A stretch of DNA of 11,823 bases. Source: DATARH01 sp036264235 (GTDB taxonomy: Bacteria > Pseudomonadota > Alphaproteobacteria > ATCC43930 > CGMCC-115725). The position numbers were made by a program, and so were the translations under genes. This document shows positions 6,089-11,823 of this stretch, one piece after another. The first letter of the stretch is position 1, and each line of letters starts with the position of its first letter. The notes beneath the pieces are model-generated. The model searched no databases. It was not told where the DNA came from and was given only the letters and a program-made list of their open reading frames with translations. The stretch covers positions 1 to 11,823 of the forward strand of contig DATARH010000241.1 in NCBI GenBank assembly GCA_036264235.1, in the 5' to 3' direction.

Positions 6089-7009
6089 ATGGAACCGATC
6101 GTCGGCAGCGGCAACTACACCTATCGGATGCGCGAGGACTGGCAGAAGGTGCCGGAATGGCTCGACATGCGGCCGGCCGCCGTCAGCGTCGACTCGCAGG
6201 ACCGGGTTTATGCCTTCAATCGCAACGACGCGCACCCGGTCGTGATCTTCGACCGCGACGGCAACTATCTCTCGTCTTGGGGCGCCGGGCTGTTCCGGTT
6301 TCCGCACGCGATCCGGATCATGCCGGAAGACGGGCGCGACATCGTCTGGCTCTGCGACGAGCATCACCACCAGTTCTACAAATTCACCACCGACGGTAAA
6401 TTGCTGCAGACGATCGGCGAAAAGGGCCATCGCTCCGACACCGGCGTGCCGGCCGACGATTTCAGCTCGCAGGCCTGGCGAAAGGTGACGCATGGCGGCG
6501 GCCCGTTCAATCTGCCGACCGACATCGCGTTTACGCCGTCGGGCGAATTCTTCATCACCGACGGCTACGGCAACGCGCGGGTGCACAAATTCTCGGCCGA
6601 CGCCGAATACCTCTTTTCCTGGGGCGAGCCGGGCACTGCGCCGGGGCAGTTCAACCTGCCGCACGGCATCTGGATCGACAGCCGCGGCCGCGTGCTGGTC
6701 GGTGACCGCGAGAACGACCGGGTCCAGGTGTTCGATCAGCAGGGCAATTTGCTGAATGTGTGGCCGACCGAATTGATCGGACCGGCGTTCTTCTACATCG
6801 ACCGCGACGACGTCGTGTACATCCCCGAGCACAATGGCGGAATGATCAGCATCCTGACCTTGGATGGCGAGCGCTTGGCGCGCTGGGGCGACCCGATCCA
6901 CCGCTCGTGCCACGGCATCTGGTGCGACTCGCGCGGCGATCTCTATGTCGTGCAGCCCGGCGAGTGGACGCCGCGCATGCGTCGGGTGGTGAAGTACGAA
7001 CGGCAGTGA
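6089..7009 (+). CDS. NHL-repeat beta-propeller, peptidyl-alpha-hydroxyglycine amidating-lyase-like
   Basis: A 306-residue protein built from NHL-type blades, such as ARVHKFSADAEYLFSWGEPG and NDRVQVFDQQGNLLNVW. It resembles the bacterial group annotated as peptidyl-alpha-hydroxyglycine alpha-amidating-lyase-like six-bladed propellers. In the animal lyase three histidines from separate blades bind zinc. Here three histidines sit in repeat-equivalent spots: His73 (FPHAI), His192 (LPHGI) and His275 (CHGI), so a central metal site is plausible. No signal peptide is visible, which suggests a cytoplasmic location. The start at 6089 is supported by GAGGGA at 6078-6083; an earlier ATG in frame (6035) would add only an Ala-rich stretch. 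It ends 4 bases from the convergent ABC operon. The substrate is unknown, and peptide amidation is unlikely to be its role in a bacterium. Confidence 0.82.
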   Translation: MEPIVGSGNYTYRMREDWQKVPEWLDMRPAAVSVDSQDRVYAFNRNDAHPVVIFDRDGNYLSSWGAGLFRFPHAIRIMPEDGRDIVWLCDEHHHQFYKFTTDGKLLQTIGEKGHRSDTGVPADDFSSQAWRKVTHGGGPFNLPTDIAFTPSGEFFITDGYGNARVHKFSADAEYLFSWGEPGTAPGQFNLPHGIWIDSRGRVLVGDRENDRVQVFDQQGNLLNVWPTELIGPAFFYIDRDDVVYIPEHNGGMISILTLDGERLARWGDPIHRSCHGIWCDSRGDLYVVQPGEWTPRMRRVVKYERQ

Positions 7010-7013
7010 TCGA

Positions 7014-7853
7014 CTAAGCCGTCGTCGGTTCCTGCGCCTCCTGGTGCCAGACCAGGAGCTTCCGGCGGATCACGGTCATGCCCTTGACGATGCACAGCCC
7101 GGCGACTGCGATCTCGACGATGCCGGCAAAAACGCCCGGCGAGTCGGCGAAGCGCGAGGCAGCGATCATCGCCCCCCCGAGCCCCTGGCCGCCCATCATC
7201 ATCTCGGTGACGATGGTGACGATCATCGACACCGGCAGCGCGACCTGAAGCCCCGTCAGGATTTGCGGCAGCGCCGCCGGTAGGATGATCTCGCGCAGCA
7301 GGTGACGCTCACCGGCACCGAGGCTGCGCGCCGACCACAGCAGATGCCGGTCGACGCCCTCGGCCGCTGCCATCGTCGCGGTGATGACGTGGAAAATCGC
7401 GTTGAACACCGCCATCGAAATCTTCGACACGTCGTAGAGGCCGAGCCACAGCATGAACACCGGCAGGAACGCGATCTTCGGCATCGGGAAGCCGACCGAG
7501 ACGATCGGATCGAAGAACCAGCGCACCCAGCGGCTTCGCGTCATCACGATGCCGATAACGACACCGGCGATGCCGGCGATCACGAAGCCGGTCAGCGCGC
7601 GGTAGAGGGTCAGCCCGAGGTTGACGGCGAGCTCGCCCGAGGCCGCGTCGTCCCAGACCCGCGCCAGCACGGCTGAGATCGGCGGCAGCAGAAAGGCGCT
7701 GAGGAGACCGCTTCGCGCCAGGGCTTCCCAACCGGCGACGAGGACGATCAGCGGCATCAGGCTGGCGAGGCGGCGCGCCAGTGCGCCGGCGATGTCGAAG
7801 CTCGGGCGAACGAGAGCCGGCCGGGCGGCGATCTGCGTGTCGAGCCCGGTCAT
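7014..7853 (-). CDS. NitT/TauT-family ABC transporter permease (second permease)
   Basis: A 279-residue inner-membrane permease, last gene of the leftward ABC operon. It has about six hydrophobic segments. The conserved EAA-type loop that contacts the ATPase is seen as WSARSLGAGERHLLREIILP, with the usual Gly nine residues or so ahead of I-x-x-P. PMPKIAFLPVFMLWLG is typical of the SsuC/TauC/NrtB group. Its ATG at 7853 overlaps the TGA of the first permease (ATGA), so translation is probably coupled. Two different permeases in one operon imply a heterodimeric channel. The substrate class (nitrate, sulfonate, taurine, or another small organic anion or heterocycle) cannot be told from this sequence. 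Confidence 0.9.
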   Translation of the reverse strand: MTGLDTQIAARPALVRPSFDIAGALARRLASLMPLIVLVAGWEALARSGLLSAFLLPPISAVLARVWDDAASGELAVNLGLTLYRALTGFVIAGIAGVVIGIVMTRSRWVRWFFDPIVSVGFPMPKIAFLPVFMLWLGLYDVSKISMAVFNAIFHVITATMAAAEGVDRHLLWSARSLGAGERHLLREIILPAALPQILTGLQVALPVSMIVTIVTEMMMGGQGLGGAMIAASRFADSPGVFAGIVEIAVAGLCIVKGMTVIRRKLLVWHQEAQEPTTA

Positions 7854-8608
7854 GTACGCCACGCCAGGGCGCGGCGCATGATCACCAGATAGAGCCGGTC
7901 GGCGGCGAAGCCGAGCAGCGCCACCGTCAACACCACCGCGAACATTGCGTCGTAGGCGCCGCCATCGCCGAGCCAGCCGATCATGTAGCCGAAGCCGCGG
8001 CGGGCAACGAGCAGTTCCGAGCTGACCAGCAGCACGAACGACAGCGCCAGCGCCGTGCGGATGCCGCTCATCAGCTCCGGCAAGGTGCTCGGCAGCACCA
8101 CTTCCCATAAGATCCGGGCGCGGCTGGCGCCGAGCGCGCGCGCCGACCAGATCAGCACCTCCTCGGTGCCGCGGGCGCCGTTGAATGCGGACAATGTCAC
8201 CGGCAGCATGCAGCCGATGAAGATCAGCACGATTTTCGAGGCGTCGCCAAACCCAAGCCACAGCACCATCACCGGGATCAGTGCCGATTTCGGCATTGGG
8301 TAAAAGAACTGCACGATCGGGTTCACCAGAACCCGCACCGGCTGATACCACGCCATCAACGTGCCGATCGCGCTGCCGCAGACGATCGCGAGAGCGAGCC
8401 CCGATGCGGCGCGCCAGATCGAGGACGCGCCGTTGGTCAGCAATTCGCCATCGGCGGCGAGCCCCCACCACGCGCTCGCGACCTTGTCGAGCGGCGGCAG
8501 CGCCGATGCCGGCACCAGCCCGGCCCGGGTCACCGCTTCCCAGGCCAGCGCCAGCAGCAGCAGCGGCGCGTAGCGCGGCAGCACGCCTTCGGTCAGGGCG
8601 CGGGTCAT
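7850..8608 (-). CDS. NitT/TauT-family ABC transporter permease (first permease)
   Basis: A 252-residue permease with an N-terminal hydrophobic helix (about 12-28) and the family signature FFYPMPKSALIPVMVLWLGFG. Its EAA loop reads WSARALGASRARILWEVVLP. It is similar to but clearly distinct from the second permease: 27 residues shorter, missing the N-terminal extension. The ATG at 8608 overlaps the stop of the ATPase gene (ATGA), and its own stop overlaps the next start in the same way. It should pair with the second permease in the membrane and receive substrate from the periplasmic binding protein, whose gene here carries a frameshift. Confidence 0.9.
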   Translation of the reverse strand: MTRALTEGVLPRYAPLLLLALAWEAVTRAGLVPASALPPLDKVASAWWGLAADGELLTNGASSIWRAASGLALAIVCGSAIGTLMAWYQPVRVLVNPIVQFFYPMPKSALIPVMVLWLGFGDASKIVLIFIGCMLPVTLSAFNGARGTEEVLIWSARALGASRARILWEVVLPSTLPELMSGIRTALALSFVLLVSSELLVARRGFGYMIGWLGDGGAYDAMFAVVLTVALLGFAADRLYLVIMRRALAWRT

Positions 8609-9408
8609 GCGCTCTGCTGCGCCAGGATCGCCTCGGCGCGCACCAGGTTCCAGACATGGTCGACCCGCTCGACGAATTCCGGGCGGCGGAACAGGTCGGG
8701 GTCGTTGCGGTCGAAGCGCGCCTCGACGATTTCCTTGATGTGACCGGGCCGCGCCGACATCACCGCGATGCGCTCGGCGAGAAACACCGCCTCCTGCACG
8801 TCGTGCGTTACGAAGATGACGGTCTTGCGCGAGCGCTGCCAGATGCGCAGCAATTCCGCTTGCATCAGGCTGCGCGTCTGCGCGTCGAGAGCGCCGAACG
8901 GCTCGTCCATCAGCAGGATGCGCGGATCGACCGCCAGGGTGCGGGCGATCGCGGCACGCTGTTTCATGCCGCCCGACAATTGCGACGGATAGCTGTCCTC
9001 GAAGCCCTTCAGACCGACCAGGTCGATGAAATCGCGCGCCCGGGCGAGGCGCTCGTCGCGCGGCAGCCCCTGCTTTTCCAGCCCATAGAGCACGTTCTGG
9101 ATCACCGTCTTCCACGGGAACAGCGCAAAGTGCTGGAACACGATCCCGCGGTCGGGGCCAGGGCCGGCGATCGGCCGGTCCTCGACCGCAATGCTGCCCT
9201 GCTCGACCGGCAGGAAGCCGCCGATCAGATAGAGCAGGGTGCTCTTGCCGCAGCCGCTCGGACCCAGCAGTGCGACGAACTCGCGGTCGCGCACCTCGAG
9301 CGACACATTGTCGAGCGCCAGCACCGGCCGGCCGCGCGGCGGCCGGTATTCGTGACTGACACGGTCGATCCGGATTTGCGCCGCGCCGTTCACCGCCAAA
9401 TTTGTCAC
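8605..9408 (-). CDS. NitT/TauT-family ABC transporter ATP-binding protein
   Basis: A 267-residue ATPase that powers the importer. All nucleotide-binding motifs are intact: Walker A GPSGCGKST (49-57), Q-loop Gln92, signature LSGGM (144-148), Walker B ILLMDE (164-169), D-loop (GALD, 172-175) and H-loop His202 (VTHD). The sequence around FQHFALFPWKTV and the C-terminal region with DLFRRPEF are typical of the SsuB/TauB/NrtD group. The start is GTG at 9408, overlapping the TGA of the substrate-binding gene (GTGA), matching the 4-base overlaps at the other junctions. The intact motifs suggest the transporter is, or was until recently, functional. Confidence 0.93.
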   Translation of the reverse strand: MTNLAVNGAAQIRIDRVSHEYRPPRGRPVLALDNVSLEVRDREFVALLGPSGCGKSTLLYLIGGFLPVEQGSIAVEDRPIAGPGPDRGIVFQHFALFPWKTVIQNVLYGLEKQGLPRDERLARARDFIDLVGLKGFEDSYPSQLSGGMKQRAAIARTLAVDPRILLMDEPFGALDAQTRSLMQAELLRIWQRSRKTVIFVTHDVQEAVFLAERIAVMSARPGHIKEIVEARFDRNDPDLFRRPEFVERVDHVWNLVRAEAILAQQSA

Positions 9409-10417
9409 TTGCCGTCGATCCGTTTCTTGGCGTCTTCGATCAGCGACAGATCGACATATTTCGGGCTGATCTCGACTCGTTTCGGCAAGACGCCGAGCTC
9501 GACGCTTTCATCGATCTCCTTCTGCACCGGCGCGACCTCCGGCCGCGCGTCGGGCGACCGATAGAAATCCTTGTCGGTGAACGCGTAGTCGATATTTTCC
9601 TTTGGCAGTTTCGTCACTTCGGCGGCAAGCGTCAGCGCCGCGTCGCGGTTCTTCGGGTCGAGAAACCACCGCACGGCACGAATATGGTCCTCGAAGAAAT
9701 CGACAAACACCGGCCGGTTCTTGGCGATCGTGTCGGACCGCATGCCCCACATCACCGCCTGGGTCGGACCGACCGCATCGACGGCGCGGAACAGAACCTT
9801 GTATTTCGGATTGTCGATGATGCCCTTGGCGAATTGCGGCAGCACGCCGATCATATCGACCTTGTCACCTTCCAGCATCGCCGGCATGTTGGCGAAGTTG
9901 GTCTCGACGGTGGTGAAGTCGCTGTCCTTGATGCCATGTTTCCTGAACATCGTACGCATCGCGGTATCGCTGGCCGAGCCGATCGCGTTGGTCGCGATGC
10001 GGTGGCCCTTGACGTCCTCCACGGTTTTGATCGGGCCGTCGCTGCGCACGACGTAGTACTGACTGAAATGGCCCGGATGGCCGTCCTGCAGCACGTCGGC
10101 GACGACGCGCTCGTCGAGATGCGCATTGAGGATCGCCAGAGCCAACGCGCTCGAGGATTGCGAGGCGATCTCGAGTTCGCCGATCGCCTGTGCCTGAATC
10201 TGCGGCGTCGTGCCGTTAAAGCGCACCGCCTGCATCACATAGCTCTGGCCGAGATGCTTGACACCTCGGGGTGGGCCTTGCCGAGCGCCTCGACCAGCGG
10301 CGCCAGATGGCCGGGCGTCTGCACCCAGCCGACCCGGATCGTTAGCGGATCGGCCTTGGCCGACCCGACCAGCACCAATAGAAGCGCCGCCGCGATGGCG
10401 ACCTGCCTCCAACCCAT
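9405..10417 (-). pseudogene. NitT/TauT substrate-binding protein, single-base frameshift
   Basis: Two reading frames together make one periplasmic binding protein of about 337 residues. The N-terminal part starts at ATG 10417 (GGAGG just upstream) with a classical signal peptide: MGWRQ, a hydrophobic core, and likely cleavage after Ala22 (SAKA|DP). It continues LTIRVGWVQTPGHLAPLVEA to HPEV, then leaves frame at 10260-10261. The rest resumes one frame over as KHLGQSYVMQAVRF and runs to the TGA at 9405. Between GTG (10264-10262) and AAG (10259-10257) only two bases are present where a codon is expected. The total of 1013 bases is one short of a multiple of three, which agrees with one lost base. 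Unrepaired, translation stops after about 60 residues. All else (promoter, overlap with the ATPase, full C-terminus) looks intact, so the lesion is recent or a sequencing/assembly error. Confidence 0.85.
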
Positions 10418-10446
10418 TCTTCCTCCCGCGCGTGCCGGCCGCGGCG

Positions 10447-10474
10447 ATACTACCAGCCTCGCCGAACGTAACAA
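10447..10474 (-). promoter_or_regulatory. candidate sigma-70-type promoter of ABC operon
   Basis: On the reverse strand, TTGTTA (10474-10469) and TAGTAT (10452-10447) are separated by 16 bases. Each matches the sigma-70 -35 and -10 consensus at four of six positions, in an otherwise very GC-rich context. A start near 10440 would give a leader of about 23 bases holding the GGAGG site before ATG 10417. Placement fits well; the match strength is moderate. Confidence 0.4.
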
Positions 10475-10572
10475 AAGCCGGCAACCGCCGGGCTACGCCC
10501 TTATTGGCAGGGATGGATTGCCGCAGCGGGCGTGGCACAATGCCGTGGTGGGTGTGACCGGCGGAGGCGGGA

Positions 10573-11355
10573 ATGGCGCTGTTGCAGGACAAAATCGCGC
10601 TGGTGACCGGCGCCGGCGCCGGGATCGGCCGCGCGACGGCGCTGGCGATGGCCGCCGAGGGTGCGCTCGTCGCCTGTGCCGATATCGATGCCGCGGCGGC
10701 GCAGCGCATCGCGGCCGAGATCGCCGGCAACACCAAGCGCGCGATCGCAATCGAGGTCGATTGCGGCGATCTCGCCCAGATCGACGCGATGGTGACGCGC
10801 ACGGTCGCTGAGTTCGGCCGGCTCGACATCACCGTCAACAATGCGGGCGTCACCCGCTATTCGACGATCATGGACCTGACCGAGGCCGATTGGGACCGCA
10901 TCCACCGGGTCAACGCCAAGGGCGTGTTCTTCTGCCTGCAGCGTGCCGCGCGCCAGATGATGGAGCACGGCGGCGGCCGCATCATCAACATCGCCTCTAT
11001 TTCGGGGCGGGGTTATCCCGGCGCCTCGAACGCCGCGTATTCGGCCAGCAAGGGCGCGGTCATCGCGCTGACCGAGAAAGCGGCGCACGAGCTCGGGCCG
11101 CACAACATCAATGTCAACGCGATCTGCCCCGGCGTCACCCGCACCGAACTCGGCATCCGCAATGCCGCCGGCCGCGCGGCCGAGCGCGGCATCCCGGTCG
11201 AACAGCTTTATGCCGAGCAGGAAGCCGGCATTCCCATCCGCCGCGCCAATACGCCCGACGATATCGCCGCGATGGCGGTGTTCCTCGCCTCGCCCGGTGC
11301 CCGCAACATCACCGGGCAGGCCTATAACGTCGACGGCGGCCTGGTGAACAGCTGA
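10573..11355 (+). CDS. SDR family NAD(P)-dependent oxidoreductase
   Basis: A 260-residue classical short-chain dehydrogenase/reductase. The cofactor motif TGAGAGIG spans 12-19. Asp37 at the end of the second strand favours NAD(H) over NADP(H). NNAG is at 89-92, and the catalytic residues are Asn114, Ser142, Tyr156 and Lys160 (YSASK). The C-terminal ITGQAYNVDGG is the usual family ending, and the length is normal. It resembles enzymes of the 3-oxoacyl-ACP reductase/alcohol or polyol dehydrogenase type; the substrate cannot be assigned. GGAG at 10563-10566 supports ATG 10573. It is divergent from the ABC operon (155 bases between) and overlaps the following MFS gene, which suggests one transcript for uptake and oxidation of the same compound. 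Confidence 0.93.
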   Translation: MALLQDKIALVTGAGAGIGRATALAMAAEGALVACADIDAAAAQRIAAEIAGNTKRAIAIEVDCGDLAQIDAMVTRTVAEFGRLDITVNNAGVTRYSTIMDLTEADWDRIHRVNAKGVFFCLQRAARQMMEHGGGRIINIASISGRGYPGASNAAYSASKGAVIALTEKAAHELGPHNINVNAICPGVTRTELGIRNAAGRAAERGIPVEQLYAEQEAGIPIRRANTPDDIAAMAVFLASPGARNITGQAYNVDGGLVNS

Positions 11356-11823
11356 GCGCCGCCGCCGACAGCGCGCCGGCGCTGCCGCGCTCGCTGGCGG
11401 CGCGGCTGCCGTTTTATTACGGCTGGGTCGTGCTTGCCTGCCTGTGCTGCGCCGGCTTTTCGCGGCAGGGGCCGGCGGTCGCGACCCTCTCGATCTTCGT
11501 CGAGCCGCTAACGCGCGAGTTCGGCTGGTCGCGCACCGCACTGTCCGGTGCGGTATCGCTAGGCGGTCTGCTGGCGGCGATCGCCTCACCATGGATCGGG
11601 CCGCTCTTGGACCGGCGCGGCTCGCGCTTGGTGCTGTGCCTGGCGGTGCTTGCCAATGGCGTCCTCTTGCTGCTGCTGTCGTTGACGCCCTCGCTCTTCG
11701 TCTTCTACCTGCTGTTCTGCCTCGCGCGGATGAACTGGGCCAGCCCGTTCGAGCTCGGCATCTACGGCGCCCTCAACAACTGGTTTGTCGCGCGCCGCAC
11801 CGCCGCCGCCTCGGTCGCCAACC
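11352..11823 (+). CDS. MFS transporter, N-terminal part (cut by window edge)
   Basis: About 157 codons are visible before the right edge. A short Ala-rich lead is followed by LPFYYGWVVLACLCCAGF (TM1) and SIFVEPLTREFGWSRT. TM2 then leads into the loop GPLLDRRGSR, which is the MFS motif between TM2 and TM3, followed by TM3 and TM4. The FYYGWVV start and the EFGWSR segment are common in oxalate/formate-antiporter-like and monocarboxylate-type MFS carriers. The start is unusual: the frame opens after a TAA at 11325 and contains no ATG, GTG or TTG before TM1. The CTG at 11352 overlaps the SDR stop (CTGA), mirroring the 4-base overlaps elsewhere. The next standard start (GTG 11430) would delete part of TM1. 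Substrate unknown; probably a small carboxylate or related organic. Confidence 0.85.
   Translation, partial: MSAAADSAPALPRSLAARLPFYYGWVVLACLCCAGFSRQGPAVATLSIFVEPLTREFGWSRTALSGAVSLGGLLAAIASPWIGPLLDRRGSRLVLCLAVLANGVLLLLLSLTPSLFVFYLLFCLARMNWASPFELGIYGALNNWFVARRTAAASVAN

Noticed and set aside
5468..6913. 481-codon open frame on the reverse strand
   Set aside because: It lies antisense to the receiver and beta-propeller genes, is rich in His/Arg/Asp typical of complementary GC-rich coding DNA, and shows no recognisable domain.
8281..9564. 427-codon forward open frame
   Set aside because: Antisense to the ABC ATPase and permease, whose motifs are unambiguous.
10480..10495. Imperfect hairpin (AGCCGG / CCGGGCT) in the SBP-SDR intergenic region
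   Set aside because: Short, bulged, no T-run, and located between divergent starts, so not a credible terminator.
10530..10560. Sigma-54-like element (TGGCAC) before the SDR gene
   Set aside because: The -12 GC is not at the required 10-base spacing from the -24 GG on either strand.
9402..10811. 469-codon open frame on the forward strand
   Set aside because: Antisense to the substrate-binding gene, with the composition of a shadow frame; the reverse frame carries clear binding-protein sequence.
10501..11592. 363-codon reverse open frame across the SDR gene
   Set aside because: Antisense to a complete SDR with all catalytic residues; no domain of its own.

Overview
The window is GC-rich and densely packed, with codon use and gene families (NitT/TauT ABC importer, single-domain receiver, DUF445, candidate EcfG-type promoter) that suggest a free-living alphaproteobacterium, perhaps Rhodospirillales or Hyphomicrobiales. 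The taxonomic call is inference from style only. No tRNA, rRNA, CRISPR array or insertion sequence was seen, and no gene-free stretch exceeds about 180 bases.

Left part (1-5458) is a membrane-protein and cation-pump cluster. A DUF445 membrane protein (cut by the left edge) is divergent from a tight rightward operon: two tandem DUF5132-type small membrane proteins, an HMA_2-like protein with a C-terminal hydrophobic segment, and a large P-type ATPase with its own degenerate HMA-like N-terminus. The ATPase carries Ca2+-pump-type motifs (PEGLP in M4, N..E in M5, N..TD in M6), not heavy-metal CPC motifs, and neither HMA-like domain has the CxxC metal site. A third DUF5132-like protein, with an unusual Arg-rich tail, lies convergent to the ATPase and overlaps its 3' end. 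All four genes of the rightward operon share one reading frame, separated by 3, 0 and 48 bases. This cluster is the best candidate for an undescribed system.

Middle part (5459-7009): a stand-alone CheY-like receiver protein, then an NHL-type beta-propeller protein of the peptidyl-alpha-hydroxyglycine alpha-amidating-lyase-like group.

Right part (7014-11823): a leftward NitT/TauT-family ABC importer operon (substrate-binding protein, ATPase, two permeases) in which every junction overlaps by 4 bases. The substrate-binding gene has a one-base frameshift near 10260, so either the importer is broken or there is a sequence error. Divergent from it is a classical SDR oxidoreductase, overlapping by 4 bases an MFS transporter that has no ATG/GTG/TTG start before its first membrane helix and runs off the right edge. 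The ABC importer, SDR, MFS carrier and beta-propeller together look like uptake and oxidation of a small organic compound. The substrate cannot be read from sequence.
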